Counted from the stretch's first letter, positions 1 through 9,614 are shown. The stretch is DNA of 64,000 nucleotides from Nocardioides psychrotolerans (GCF_900113685.1 NZ_FOQG01000005.1:62001-126000), one strand, 5' to 3'. Program-made: numbers and translations. The notes: generated from the letters alone by a model not told the origin.

Positions 1-2811
1 TACTGGACCGAGGCCTCGGCCTGGCTGGACGCCGAGCAGAGCACCGCGCTGCTGGTGCCCGGGTCCTCCTTCGGGACCTACGTCTGGGGCACCCCGCGCG
101 ACGAGCCGCTGCAGTGGTTCGACGCCGCCGACTGGACCGTCCGCAACGCCGTGCCGCTCACCCCGGCGGGCAACATCCGGATGCTCGACGCGATCGAGGC
201 CCGTTTCGCGCAGGGTGAGGGCTCGCCCGGGCTGGCGTCCTACCTGCGCCGCGCCGGCATCACCCACCTGGTCGTCCGCAACGACCTGCAACGCTCGGGC
301 GACGTCCCCGACCCGGTCCTGGTCCACCAGGCGATCGAGGACTCTCCCGGGCTCACCGCCGTGCGGACCTTCGGCCCTGAGGTCGGTGGCGAGGCCCGCC
401 TCGAGGGCAGGGACGGCAGCCGCATCCTGGTCAACGCCGGCTGGCAGAACTCCTACCGCGCCATCGAGGTCTTCGAGGTGGAGGGCGCCGCGTCATTGGC
501 GGTCGGCAGCACCGAGCCTCCCGTGGTGGTCGGCGGCCCGGAGGACCTGCTCGACCTGAGCGACCTGGGGCTGCTCGGCGACGAACCGACGATCCTGGCA
601 CCCGATGTCGTGGCTGCTCCTCCTCCAGGATCGGAGCTGGTGCTGACCGACGGGCTGCAGGCGGTCGAGCGCAACTTCGGTCGTGTCCACGACGGCGCCT
701 CGGCGACTCTCGTGCCGGGGGAGACCCGGCGGCTCGGCAACCCCACCCGCGACTACCTCATCGACACCGACGACCGCTGGTCGACCTTCGCCAGGCTGGA
801 CGGCGTCGCCTCCGTCGAGGCGTCGTCGTCGATGTCGGACTCGACCGCGATCGGACCCGTGCAGCGCGGTCAGCTGCCCTACGCGGCACTCGACGGCGAC
901 GCCAGCACCGCCTGGGTCGGCAACTTCACCGCCGAGGCCGCCTGGTGGCAGGTCGACTTCGACCGTCCGCGCGACCTGGCCACGATCACCGTGACGGCCG
1001 GTCCCGACGAGCGCGAGGTCGTCGAGGTCTCGACCCCCGGCAGCGTCCTGGGCCCCTTCGCCGTCCCGCGCGGCGCCACGCGCACGGTCACCGTCGACGA
1101 GCCGGACGCCACGTGGTTGCGAGTCGACGACGTGTCCGGACGACCGGGCAACCGCCTCGCCCTCGCGGAGGTGGACGTGCCCGGGCTCCAGGTCACCCGC
1201 TCCCTGGTGCTGCCGACGCTGCCCGAGGCGTGGGGGAGCCCCGACACGATCGTGCTGCGCGCCATCGACGACGCCCGCCGCGGCTGTGCCGTCGTCGACC
1301 GGGCCGTGCGCTGCGTCGAGGGTCGCGACGTCGCCCCCGAGGAGCCGGCCGGCATGCGACGTGACATCACGCTCCCGCAGCCCACGACGTACGACGGACG
1401 GCTCACGGTGCGTGCCCGCCCCGGCAGCTCCACCACGCGACTGATGCAGCAGGGCCTGCCCATCGGCGTCTCCGCGTCCTCCACGGGCAACCCGGACCTG
1501 CGGGCCTCCATCGTGGCGGCCGTCGACGGGGACCGCAGCACGACCTGGACGGCGGTCCTCGCCGACATTGACCCGATCATCCGGATGAACTGGCTGGAGC
1601 GCCAGACCATCACCGGCCTGGACCTCTCGGTCGCGCCGGACACCGCTGCCCGGGTCCCCACCGAGCTGACCCTGACCTGGCCGGGTGGGAGTCGCGAGGT
1701 GTCGGTCGACGACGACGGCGAGGTGAGCTTCCCGGCGATCCGGGTGGACCAGCTGACGCTGGCGGTCCGCGAGGCCGAGCCCGCCTCGAGCCTCGACTTC
1801 GCCTCCAACGGCTCCCAGATCCCGGTCGGCATCACCGAGCTCGACGTGCGGGGCCTGTCCTACCTCCCGCTGGTCCTTCCCGAGGAGCCCCGCGCCTACG
1901 CGTGCGGCCAGGGCCCCACGATCGACACCGGGCGGCAGGCGATCCCCACCAGCGTGATCGCCAGCCCGCGCGAGCTCTTCGAGGGCGGCGCCCTCGAGGC
2001 CCGGCTGTGCGGCAGTGGCGAGGTGGCGCTGCCGGAGGGTCCGGGCCAGGTCGCGATCGAGGCGACGGATGCCTTCACCCCGGTGTCACTGGTGCTCACC
2101 GACGGCGTGGACCAGGTGGGATCCGCGGAACCCGTCATCAACAGCCGCACCAGTCCTGCCCACCTCGAGCTGTTGCCGGGCGGCACCGACACCCTCCTCA
2201 CGGTCCGGGAGAACACCAACCCGGGCTGGGTGGCGACCCGGGGAGGCCGCGAGCTCACCCCGGTCGTGGTCGACGGGTGGCAGCAGGGCTACTGGTTGCC
2301 GGAGGTCGGCTCGCGCGAGACCGTCACGATGGACTTCGCCCCCGACACCCTCTACCGAGGTGCGCTCGTCGCCGGGTTGCTGGGGCTGCTCGCCCTCTTC
2401 GCGCTGTGCTGCGTGCCGCGTCGGCGCTGGACCGACACCCTCGGCGCCCCCCTGGGCGCAGCGCGCCTGCCCGCCGCTGCCCTCGCGGCGTTCGCCGTCC
2501 TCGGGGGCGGGTTGTTGGCCGGCTCGCTCGGTGCCGGCCTGGCGGCGGTGGGCTTCGTCGTCGCAGCGATCCTGCGCCGCCGCTCACCCGACTCCGCGCC
2601 GTGGTTGCTCGCAGCCGTCGTGCTCCCTGCTGCCGGCGCCTTTGCGCTGCGGCCCTGGGGCGGCGCGACGGGCTGGGCCGGCACCTTCGAGTGGCCGCAC
2701 TACCTGGTCGTGGTGGTCTGCGCCGTGCTCTTCGGGTGGCTGGTCGAGGAGCGGCCCCAGGGCGGTCGCAGGCCGCCGAGACGCATCCCGGGCCTCTCGA
2801 CCACGCGGTAG
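1..2811 (+). CDS. aftD: AftD-type alpha-(1->3)-arabinofuranosyltransferase, C-terminal part (5' end outside window)
   Basis: The frame is open from base 1, so the gene begins upstream; 936 residues are present. Two discoidin/F5-8-type carbohydrate-binding modules are visible, with the hallmark 'ALDGDASTAWV' near residue 295 and 'AAVDGDRSTTWTAV' near residue 505. The last 170 residues hold about four membrane segments. Carbohydrate-binding modules followed by C-terminal membrane helices match the C-terminal half of the AftD family (DUF3367), which transfers arabinofuranose from a polyprenyl donor on the outer face of the membrane; the catalytic GT-C part must lie upstream. The 3' end overlaps the convergent acyltransferase gene by 112 bases. 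Family assignment is from memory of the domain pattern. The natural substrate in an organism that probably lacks mycolates is unknown. Confidence 0.75.
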   Translation, partial: YWTEASAWLDAEQSTALLVPGSSFGTYVWGTPRDEPLQWFDAADWTVRNAVPLTPAGNIRMLDAIEARFAQGEGSPGLASYLRRAGITHLVVRNDLQRSGDVPDPVLVHQAIEDSPGLTAVRTFGPEVGGEARLEGRDGSRILVNAGWQNSYRAIEVFEVEGAASLAVGSTEPPVVVGGPEDLLDLSDLGLLGDEPTILAPDVVAAPPPGSELVLTDGLQAVERNFGRVHDGASATLVPGETRRLGNPTRDYLIDTDDRWSTFARLDGVASVEASSSMSDSTAIGPVQRGQLPYAALDGDASTAWVGNFTAEAAWWQVDFDRPRDLATITVTAGPDEREVVEVSTPGSVLGPFAVPRGATRTVTVDEPDATWLRVDDVSGRPGNRLALAEVDVPGLQVTRSLVLPTLPEAWGSPDTIVLRAIDDARRGCAVVDRAVRCVEGRDVAPEEPAGMRRDITLPQPTTYDGRLTVRARPGSSTTRLMQQGLPIGVSASSTGNPDLRASIVAAVDGDRSTTWTAVLADIDPIIRMNWLERQTITGLDLSVAPDTAARVPTELTLTWPGGSREVSVDDDGEVSFPAIRVDQLTLAVREAEPASSLDFASNGSQIPVGITELDVRGLSYLPLVLPEEPRAYACGQGPTIDTGRQAIPTSVIASPRELFEGGALEARLCGSGEVALPEGPGQVAIEATDAFTPVSLVLTDGVDQVGSAEPVINSRTSPAHLELLPGGTDTLLTVRENTNPGWVATRGGRELTPVVVDGWQQGYWLPEVGSRETVTMDFAPDTLYRGALVAGLLGLLALFALCCVPRRRWTDTLGAPLGAARLPAAALAAFAVLGGGLLAGSLGAGLAAVGFVVAAILRRRSPDSAPWLLAAVVLPAAGAFALRPWGGATGWAGTFEWPHYLVVVVCAVLFGWLVEERPQGGRRPPRRIPGLSTTR

Positions 2812-3923
2812 AGCACCTCGGAGGCGACCAGGCTGACCACGAGGGTGAGGGCCCAGATCTGCCACCCGTGGCCCTGGAAGAGCCCGTAGTCGGTCACCGA
2901 CATCACCAGGTGCAGCACGGGCAGGTGGATGCAGAAGGTGCTGTAGGAGATGACGCCGAGGTGGCGCAGCGCCGGAGCGGACATGACCCGGGCATAGCTG
3001 CCGGGCACGGTGAAGATCCCCGTGAGCACGACCAGCCCGCCGATCACGGCGTAGAGCACGTGCTTGGTGAGTGCCTCGGCGGGACTGGCGACGAAGAGGA
3101 ACGACGGACCGGCGAGCGGGGTCGCGGCGACCAGCAGCAACCCGGCGACGACCGCCCAGCAGGCCCCGGGCATGCCGGCGAGGGTCGTCAGGTGCCGCAG
3201 CGGAGCCGGGGCTGCGTCACCTCGGGACTGGTGCAGCACGTGCGCGAGTGCCAGGGCCATCCCGACGGCGAACCACGTGAGGTACGCCGGCAACCAGCTC
3301 ATCGGCACGCCGGCGGAGGACTCCGCGACCACCCCGGCCAGCGACAGCACCCACCACACGCTGACGGCGACCAGCGCGCCGAGCACGGCACCCACACGCC
3401 CCGGCCGGAGCCCCTTGCCGCGACCGAGGGCCGCGAGCATCAGCAGCGGCAGCACGAGGTAGAACATCGCCTCGACGGCCAGGCTCCACATCTGGGTCAG
3501 CCCCTGGGGGAGTCGCGGCGAGGTGTAGATGTCGACCAGCAGCAGCGACCGGAACCACTGCACGACCCCGAGACCACGGTTCTCGTCGATCAGTGCGAGG
3601 GCGATGACGACGGTGACGGCGTAGACCGGGTAGATGCGCAGGAAGCGCTTCCAGTAGTAGCGCCCCGTTGACGGGTGCTCACGTCCGGCTGCCGCCCGCG
3701 CGAGGTAGGGCCGCGAGAGCAGGAAGCCCGACAGGACGAAGAAGATGGCGACGCCGACGTCGAGGCGCGACAACAGGGTGCCGACGGCACCGTTGCGGCC
3801 GTACTCACCGGACTGGAACGTCGTGTGCGTGGTCAGGACGGCCAGCGCGCCGACGGCGCGCAGGGTGTCCAGCACGGGGAACTCCGGCCGCTGCTCGACG
3901 ACCTGCGTCACGTGCTCACTCAC
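2700..3923 (-). CDS. Membrane acyltransferase, acyltransferase-3 family
   Basis: A 407-residue multi-pass membrane protein. It opens with the family signature 'LDTLRAVGALAVLTTHTTF' at about residues 15-33, followed by 'FFVLSGFLLSRPYLARA', and has roughly ten hydrophobic segments. Family members move acetyl or other acyl groups onto envelope sugars or lipids. I chose the GTG at 3923 because the signature begins just after it; the frame stays open upstream but reads antisense-like there. Its GTGA start overlaps the stop of the upstream membrane gene by 4 bases, so the two are translationally coupled. The acceptor is unknown; position next to aftD suggests an envelope glycan. Confidence 0.85.
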   Translation of the reverse strand: MSEHVTQVVEQRPEFPVLDTLRAVGALAVLTTHTTFQSGEYGRNGAVGTLLSRLDVGVAIFFVLSGFLLSRPYLARAAAGREHPSTGRYYWKRFLRIYPVYAVTVVIALALIDENRGLGVVQWFRSLLLVDIYTSPRLPQGLTQMWSLAVEAMFYLVLPLLMLAALGRGKGLRPGRVGAVLGALVAVSVWWVLSLAGVVAESSAGVPMSWLPAYLTWFAVGMALALAHVLHQSRGDAAPAPLRHLTTLAGMPGACWAVVAGLLLVAATPLAGPSFLFVASPAEALTKHVLYAVIGGLVVLTGIFTVPGSYARVMSAPALRHLGVISYSTFCIHLPVLHLVMSVTDYGLFQGHGWQIWALTLVVSLVASEVLYRVVERPGMRLGGLRPPWGRSSTSHPKSTAQTTTTR

Positions 3924-5761
3924 TCCAGCGTCCCTCCGGGCTCGGGTTGACCCACCTCGATGATGTCCACGCACAGGGTCGCACCTGCGTCGAGCCCGGT
4001 GAGTCGAATGGCGTCGAACGACCCGTCCACCCGGGCGAAGAGGCTGTTGAGGCCGGCCTGGACCTGGGTCTCCAGCACCGTGTCGCCGGCGGAGACCACG
4101 ACCGGGGAGTCGGTCGAGGAGAGGTAGCCGATCCGGATCCACCACTGCCACGGGAACGCGCGCCCCGTCAGGGGCACTCTCAGGCCGTCCTCGTCGACGC
4201 GCCAGCCGCAGCCGCTCTCCGGTCCTGGCCGCGAGGTGACTCCGGTGTCGATCAGGGCCTTGCGCACGCTGCCGTCCGGGGCCACGACCGCCAGCGCCGG
4301 GCTCGACTCGGGGAAGGACGCCCGGTCCGAGACGAGCTCGACGATGCGGCGTACCTGGTTGTCGGGCGTGAACTCCGCCGGCACGACGTCCTCGGGCACG
4401 GCCTGGTCCGCCAGGTCCACGGCACCATAGGTCCGCAGCTCGGCCTGGAGCCGGTGGACGTAGGCATCGCTGACGTTCTCGGTGTGCCAGATGTGCACGT
4501 GGCGCGCCGAGCTGATGAGTCCGGACACGCTCACGACCGCGACGAGCCCGACCGTGACCCAGGGAGGCAGGGGAGCGCGCAGGAGGGGCTCGGGACGTGG
4601 CCGGCTCGGCTGCTGCGCGCCGCGCAGGTCCAGGAACGCCAGGCCCAGGCAGAGCGCCACGACGCACGCGGCGTCGGTGAGGTAGCGGTACTCGAGGCCG
4701 ATCACGTCGCCGTAGACGGGCGCCCGGCTGACGGCGAGGAGCGCGACGAGCACCGCGAGGTAGCCGACGAGCAGCCCCCAGGCGCGTCCGGTGCGTTCGC
4801 GACGGAGGAGACCGTGCAGCACGGTCAGGGAAACCAGCACCCACGCGACGTGGACGGTCCACCCGGGAGGGTCGGCGAAGGAGTTCGGCGGCGCCAGCGG
4901 CGACCAGCTCCACGGGCCACCGGCGAGGGCGGAGGCGAAGGCGGTGCCGACCATCGTGTCCGTGAGCTCGCCGACCAGGGCGAGGGAGGGGGAGACGAAG
5001 GGCTCATCCACCGCGTGCACGTAGTAGGCCACGTAGGCGAGCACGGGCGGCAGCCCGACCACCGCGGCGAGCCGACGTCGTACGACGACGTGCTTGATCC
5101 GCGCCCAGGCGGAGCCCTCCGCGAAGTAGGCCAGCGCGACGAAGACCAGCACGGGCAGGATCAACAGCGCCTTGACGTCGAAGAGGAGGCCGAGCGCGAC
5201 CGCGCCGTAGGCGGCGAGCAGCCAGCGGGCGCCGTCGTCTCGCAGGTAGCGGACCCAGCACCCCACGGCGAGGAAGAAGCCGAGCTGGATCGCCAGCTGG
5301 CTCAGGCACGCGGTCCACCACATCGTGGCCGGGACGGTCATCGCGGTCGTGAGGTAGAGCGCGAACGGCGCCAGGACCGCCCATCGGTTGCCGAAGAGCG
5401 TCACCAGCATCCACAGGCAGGCGATGCTGGCGAGCAGCTGGATCAGCAGGGTGATCGTGGCGGCCAGCTCCCAGTTGAGGGTCCCCGACGCCGACACGAG
5501 CGAGGCGATCCACCTCCCACCGGGCATCAGGTGGCCGTTCCACGGTGTCATGGCGTAGCCGAGGGTCGGGCTCTGGTCCTGGGCCTCCAGGAGGAGGCCG
5601 TAGTCGTCGAGGTAGAACCAGCTCGGGTAGAGGGCCCACGCCCGGAAGACCAGCTGGCCGATGACCATGGCCGCCCCGGTGATGACCACGAGCTGCGGGT
5701 GTTCGACCCACCCTGCTCGCTCGGCCCAGGAACGGCGCGGTCGTGCTCCCTGCGCGCCCAC
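3920..5761 (-). CDS. Polytopic membrane protein, GT-C glycosyltransferase-like
   Basis: 613 residues with about ten membrane helices from residue 25 to 420, then an extracytoplasmic C-terminal domain of about 180 residues. The first external loop carries 'WFYLDDYGLL', resembling the acidic motif in the first loop of GT-C transferases that use lipid-linked sugars. A 'GHLMPGGRW' motif follows. I do not recognise an exact family. The C-terminal domain, with a conserved-looking Cys at each end ('ESGCGW', 'GATLCVD'), could bind a carbohydrate. Translation starts at GTG after a GAGGAGG-type ribosome site. It is the first gene of a two-gene operon with the acyltransferase. Confidence 0.7.
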   Translation of the reverse strand: MGAQGARPRRSWAERAGWVEHPQLVVITGAAMVIGQLVFRAWALYPSWFYLDDYGLLLEAQDQSPTLGYAMTPWNGHLMPGGRWIASLVSASGTLNWELAATITLLIQLLASIACLWMLVTLFGNRWAVLAPFALYLTTAMTVPATMWWTACLSQLAIQLGFFLAVGCWVRYLRDDGARWLLAAYGAVALGLLFDVKALLILPVLVFVALAYFAEGSAWARIKHVVVRRRLAAVVGLPPVLAYVAYYVHAVDEPFVSPSLALVGELTDTMVGTAFASALAGGPWSWSPLAPPNSFADPPGWTVHVAWVLVSLTVLHGLLRRERTGRAWGLLVGYLAVLVALLAVSRAPVYGDVIGLEYRYLTDAACVVALCLGLAFLDLRGAQQPSRPRPEPLLRAPLPPWVTVGLVAVVSVSGLISSARHVHIWHTENVSDAYVHRLQAELRTYGAVDLADQAVPEDVVPAEFTPDNQVRRIVELVSDRASFPESSPALAVVAPDGSVRKALIDTGVTSRPGPESGCGWRVDEDGLRVPLTGRAFPWQWWIRIGYLSSTDSPVVVSAGDTVLETQVQAGLNSLFARVDGSFDAIRLTGLDAGATLCVDIIEVGQPEPGGTLE

Positions 5762-5888
5762 CCTTGCCTCCTCAGGCGCGGACTATGCCACACCGCGCCA
5801 CACCTCGAGGGCGCGGAGGCCGGCTGGCGTAGGTTGTCGCCGAACGTCCGGGGGACGACGGGTCCGGGCCCACCAGGAGAGGCGGAAC

Positions 5889-7088
5889 GTGGCGGCAGAG
5901 TTCGAGTTCGACGTCTGCATCATCGGCGGCGCCGGGCATGTGGGATTCCCGCTCGCGGTGGCGTTCGCCACGCGCGGACTGCGGGTCTGCATCTATGACA
6001 TCAACCAGGGCGCCGTCGACCAGATCACGGCCGGCCGGGCGCCGTTCCTGGAGCCGGGCGTCCAAGCCCCCCTCGAGGCCGCCCTGGCGGACGGCACCCT
6101 GGTCGCTGGGGCCGATCCCGGTCTCGTGAGCCGCTCCGAGCACGTGGTCGTGGTCGTCGGCACCCCCGTCGACCAGCACCTCAGCCCGGACCCCGAAGCC
6201 GTCCCGCGAGCGTTGGGCGCGCTGCTCGACCGCCTGCGTCCGGGCCAGCTGGTCGTCCTGCGCAGCACCGTGTTCCCCGGCGTCACGCGCCGGGTGGAGC
6301 AGCTGGTGGCATCGGTCCACCCCGACCTCGACCTGGCCTTCTGCCCCGAGCGCATCGCCGAGGGCCACGCGATGACCGAGCTGTTCTCGCTGCCCCAGAT
6401 CGTCGCGGCCCGGACTGCCCGCGCGACAGCGCGTGCGTCCGCCCTGTTCGGCACCCTCACCGGGTCGATCATCGAGATGGAGCCCGAGGAGGCCGAGCTC
6501 GCCAAGCTGTTCACCAACGCCTGGCGCTACATCAAGTTCGCCGCCGCCAACCAGTACTTCATGATCGCCAACGACCTCGGCCTCGACTTCGCCCGCATCC
6601 GTGAGGCGATGATGCAGGACTACCCGCGCACCGCCGACCTGCCGGGAGCCGGCTTCGCGGCTGGGCCGTGCCTCTTCAAGGACACGATGCAGCTCGCCTC
6701 CGTCACCGGTGGGGCCTTCGCGCTCGGACACTCGGCGATGCTCGTCAACGAGGGCCTGCCGGACTACCTCGTCAAGCGCATGGAGCAGCGGCACGACCTG
6801 TTCTCGCAGACGGTCGGCATCCTGGGCATGGCCTTCAAGGCCGAGAGCGACGACCGGCGCTCGAGCCTGTCCTACCGGCTCAAGCGCGTGCTGGCGTTCC
6901 GGGCGCAGCGGGTGCTGACCACCGATCCCTACGTCACCGACGACCCCGAGCTCGTGCCGCTCGAGCAGGTGCTCGCCGAGGCCGACGTGCTGGTCATCGG
7001 CGCCCCGCACGCGCAGTACGCCGACCTGGTCACCGACCTGCCCGTCGTCGACGTCTGGGACCTGCGCGGCAACGGGAGCCTCACGTGA
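5889..7088 (+). CDS. Nucleotide-sugar dehydrogenase (UDP-glucose/GDP-mannose dehydrogenase family)
   Basis: 399 residues. The N-terminal Rossmann motif is 'IIGGAGHVGFPLAVAFATRG' at residues 10-29. The central dimerisation helix region ('EEAELAKLFTNAWRYIKFA') and the catalytic cysteine in 'GPCLFKD' are both present. Enzymes of this family oxidise the C6 hydroxyl of a UDP- or GDP-sugar to the uronic acid with two NAD+. The spacing resembles UDP-N-acetylmannosaminuronate dehydrogenases more than Ugd, but the substrate cannot be fixed from sequence. The start is GTG at 5889 with AGGAGAGG upstream; an in-frame ATG at 5661 lies inside the divergent gene. The GTGA overlap with the next gene implies an operon. 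Confidence 0.9.
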   Translation: MAAEFEFDVCIIGGAGHVGFPLAVAFATRGLRVCIYDINQGAVDQITAGRAPFLEPGVQAPLEAALADGTLVAGADPGLVSRSEHVVVVVGTPVDQHLSPDPEAVPRALGALLDRLRPGQLVVLRSTVFPGVTRRVEQLVASVHPDLDLAFCPERIAEGHAMTELFSLPQIVAARTARATARASALFGTLTGSIIEMEPEEAELAKLFTNAWRYIKFAAANQYFMIANDLGLDFARIREAMMQDYPRTADLPGAGFAAGPCLFKDTMQLASVTGGAFALGHSAMLVNEGLPDYLVKRMEQRHDLFSQTVGILGMAFKAESDDRRSSLSYRLKRVLAFRAQRVLTTDPYVTDDPELVPLEQVLAEADVLVIGAPHAQYADLVTDLPVVDVWDLRGNGSLT

Positions 7089-7858
7089 GCACCCCCAGCG
7101 TGACCGTGGTCGTCCCGGCCTACCACGAGGAGGAGGGCGTCGCGCGGGTCCTCGACCGCCTCGTCGAGGGCATCTCGCTGGACTTCGAGATCCTCGTGGT
7201 GGTCGACGAGCCGGATGACCCCACCATCGCCGCCGTGCACGAGCACGTGGGTGACGACGAGCGGGTGCGGACCCTGGTCAACACCTACGGCCGGGGGCCG
7301 GCCCACGCCGTGCGCTACGGCATCGACCACGCCAGCCACCCGGTCGTGGTGGTCACCATGGCCGACGGCAGCGACGACCCGCGGATGATCGACCCGCTCG
7401 CCCGGCTGGTGGAGCGCGGGGTCGTCGTGGCGGCAGCGTCTCGCTACTCACCCGGAGGGCAACAGGTCGGCGGGCCGATCTTCAAGAGCCTGCTGTCCCG
7501 CACGGCCGGTCGCACGCTCGGGGTCTTCGCCCGGGTCGGAACCGACGACGCGACCAACAGCTTCAAGGCCTACGACACCGAGTTCGTGCGCGAGGTCGGC
7601 ATCGACAGCCGCAGCGGCTTCGAGATCGGTCTGGAGCTGACCGCCAAGGCGCGCCGTCTCAGGCGTCCGGTCGCGGAGCTGCCGACGATCTGGCTGGACC
7701 GGACCCTGGGGGAGTCGCGCTTCGACCTCCAGGGGTGGGTGCCGAAGTACCTGCGCTGGTACCGCTTCGCGTTCGGTCCCGAGCTCACCCTCGACGAGGT
7801 CAGACAGCAGGCTGCAAGGATCGCCGCACGCAACCAGGGAAAGCAGGGCACGACGTGA
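7085..7858 (+). CDS. Family 2 glycosyltransferase
   Basis: 257 residues with a GT-A fold: 'VTVVVPAYHEEEGVARVLD' at the N-terminus, a nucleotide-binding 'VVVDEPDD' near residue 40 and 'MADGSDDP' near residue 95, where polyprenol-phosphate mannosyltransferases carry their metal-binding Asp motif. There is no C-terminal membrane domain, so it acts at the inner face of the membrane on an activated sugar. Both ends overlap neighbours (GTGA and TGATG), so it is co-translated with the dehydrogenase and the epimerase. The three probably build one glycan; donor and acceptor are unknown. Confidence 0.88.
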   Translation: MSTPSVTVVVPAYHEEEGVARVLDRLVEGISLDFEILVVVDEPDDPTIAAVHEHVGDDERVRTLVNTYGRGPAHAVRYGIDHASHPVVVVTMADGSDDPRMIDPLARLVERGVVVAAASRYSPGGQQVGGPIFKSLLSRTAGRTLGVFARVGTDDATNSFKAYDTEFVREVGIDSRSGFEIGLELTAKARRLRRPVAELPTIWLDRTLGESRFDLQGWVPKYLRWYRFAFGPELTLDEVRQQAARIAARNQGKQGTT

Positions 7859-8913
7859 TGGACACCGTGGTGGAGGGCGCCGGGGCCGGTCTCCGGGTGC
7901 TGGTGACGGGATCGGCCGGCTTCATCGGGGGCTACGTCGTGGAGGAGCTCCTGGCGCGCGGCTACGCCGTGACCGGCATCGACAACTACTCCAAGTACGG
8001 CCCGGTGACGAAGTCCTACGACTCCCACCCGCGGTACCGCTTCGTGGAGGGCGACGTGCGCGACGTCGACCTCGTGACGGACCTGCTGGTCGACTGCGAC
8101 CACCTCGTCGCCGGCGCGGCGCTCATCGGCGGGATCTCCTACTTCCACACCTACCCCTACGACCTGCTCGCCACCAACGAACGGATCATGGCCGCGACGT
8201 GCGACGCAGCGATCCGGGCGCTGCCGGGCGGACGGCTGCAGAAGGTGACCTACATCAGCTCCTCCATGGTGTTCGAGTCGACCGACCACTGGCCCTCGGT
8301 CGAGGGTGACGAGCGGAAGATCCCGCCGCCGCTGTCGTCGTACGGCTTCCAGAAGCTGGCGGTGGAGTACTTCGCGAAGGCGGCCTGGGACCAATACCAG
8401 GTGCCGTTCACCATCGTCCGGCCGTTCAACTGCGTCGGGGTCGGCGAGGGGCGCGCCCTGGGTGACGTCGAGATCCCGAGTGGCAACGTGAAGCTCGCGA
8501 TGAGCCACGTGGTGCCCGACCTGATCCAGAAGGTCCTCAAGGGGCAGGACCCGCTGCACGTCCTGGGCGATGGGCAGCAGGTGCGTCACTACACCTACGG
8601 CGCCGACCTGGCCCGCGGGATCGTGTCCGCCCTGGAGTCCGAGGCGGCGCACAACGAGGACTTCAACCTCTCGACCGCCCAGTCCACGACCGTGCTCGAG
8701 CTGGCCGAGCTGATCTGGACCAAGTGCCACGGCGACGGTCGGCGGTTCGCGTTCGTCAGTGACGCGGCCTTCGAGCACGACGTGCAGAAGCGGGTGCCCG
8801 ACGTGACCAAGGCCCGTGAGGTGCTGGGCTTCACGGCCGCCACGACGCTCGACGACATGCTGGACATCGTCGTCCCCTGGGTCCGCCAGGCGATGGACGA
8901 CGGCATCATCTGA
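7858..8913 (+). CDS. NAD-dependent sugar epimerase/dehydratase (extended SDR)
   Basis: 351 residues. The glycine-rich motif is 'TGSAGFIGGYVVEELLARG' (residues 15-33), the catalytic pair is in 'YGFQK' (about residue 163), and 'YISSSMVFES' is the usual serine strand. Family members epimerise or dehydrate nucleotide sugars at C4. The alternative GTG one codon upstream (7855) is equally in frame; the ATG overlaps the previous stop (TGATG). It is the last gene of the three-gene sugar operon. A UDP-glucose 4-epimerase role is possible but cannot be separated from related activities here. Confidence 0.88.
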   Translation: MDTVVEGAGAGLRVLVTGSAGFIGGYVVEELLARGYAVTGIDNYSKYGPVTKSYDSHPRYRFVEGDVRDVDLVTDLLVDCDHLVAGAALIGGISYFHTYPYDLLATNERIMAATCDAAIRALPGGRLQKVTYISSSMVFESTDHWPSVEGDERKIPPPLSSYGFQKLAVEYFAKAAWDQYQVPFTIVRPFNCVGVGEGRALGDVEIPSGNVKLAMSHVVPDLIQKVLKGQDPLHVLGDGQQVRHYTYGADLARGIVSALESEAAHNEDFNLSTAQSTTVLELAELIWTKCHGDGRRFAFVSDAAFEHDVQKRVPDVTKAREVLGFTAATTLDDMLDIVVPWVRQAMDDGII

Positions 8914-8927
8914 CGCCGCCCACGCGC

Positions 8928-9602
8928 TCAGCGACGGCGGCCGACCACCAGCATCTGCTTGCCCAGGAAGCGCCAGGCCAGGGGTAGGCGCAGGTAGGCG
9001 CGCACCATCAGGGGTCGCACCTCGAACTTCGCGTCCTTGACCGTGTAGGGCAGGAAGCGGGCGATCGACTCTACGACCTCGTAGCCGGAGAGCTCGAGCG
9101 CCTCCGCGACGCTGAGGTGCGTCAGGGGGAGGTGGTGGTCGAGGTAGTCCCAGTAGCGCCCGGGCAGGTAGCGGATGTTGGGCATGAGGACGACGATCAG
9201 ACCGCCGGGGCGGGTCACCCGTCGGCATTCCTCCAGCGTGGTCATCAGGTCCGTCTTGGTGGGCAGGTGCTCGAAGAAGTTGGACGTGAAGACCGTGTCG
9301 ACGCACGCGTCGTCCAGCTCGTCCATCGCGTCCGAGCGGGTCGTGAGGACCTCCACCCCGGGTCCCGCCCAGGTGGCGGTGTCGGGGTTGAGGTCCACCG
9401 CGACGCGCCGGGCCGCACGGACCTCGTTGACGAACTCGCAGCTGCCGGCACCGAGGTCGACGACCACACCCTCGCGAGGGACGTAGCGCTGGAAGAAGTC
9501 CTGCACCAGCACGCGCCACAGGACCCGCTTCGAGGCGAGCTCGCGGTCATCGAAGCGGTTGCGGTAGATGGCCTCGAGGTCCTCGGTCCGCTTCTCGTTC
9601 AC
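8928..9602 (-). CDS. Class I SAM-dependent methyltransferase
   Basis: 224 residues. Motif I is 'VVDLGAGSCEFVNEV' (about residues 47-61), motif II is the acidic 'RVAVDLNPDT', and 'TSNFFEHLPTK' and 'LIVVLMPNIRYL' are the later strands of a Methyltransf_11/23 fold. The substrate is unknown; position at the edge of the glycan cluster suggests a sugar or lipid-linked acceptor. It starts with GTG 6 bases after a TACAGT hexamer, so its mRNA is probably leaderless. It is convergent with the epimerase, 14 bases away. Confidence 0.85.
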   Translation of the reverse strand: MNEKRTEDLEAIYRNRFDDRELASKRVLWRVLVQDFFQRYVPREGVVVDLGAGSCEFVNEVRAARRVAVDLNPDTATWAGPGVEVLTTRSDAMDELDDACVDTVFTSNFFEHLPTKTDLMTTLEECRRVTRPGGLIVVLMPNIRYLPGRYWDYLDHHLPLTHLSVAEALELSGYEVVESIARFLPYTVKDAKFEVRPLMVRAYLRLPLAWRFLGKQMLVVGRRR

Positions 9603-9608
9603 GGCCGA

Positions 9609-9614
9609 ACTGTA
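9609..9614 (-). promoter_or_regulatory. -10 hexamer of the methyltransferase at 9602 (leaderless)
   Basis: On the minus strand this reads TACAGT, exactly 6 bases before the GTG start, the spacing expected when transcription begins at the start codon. No good -35 is visible. Confidence 0.5.
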
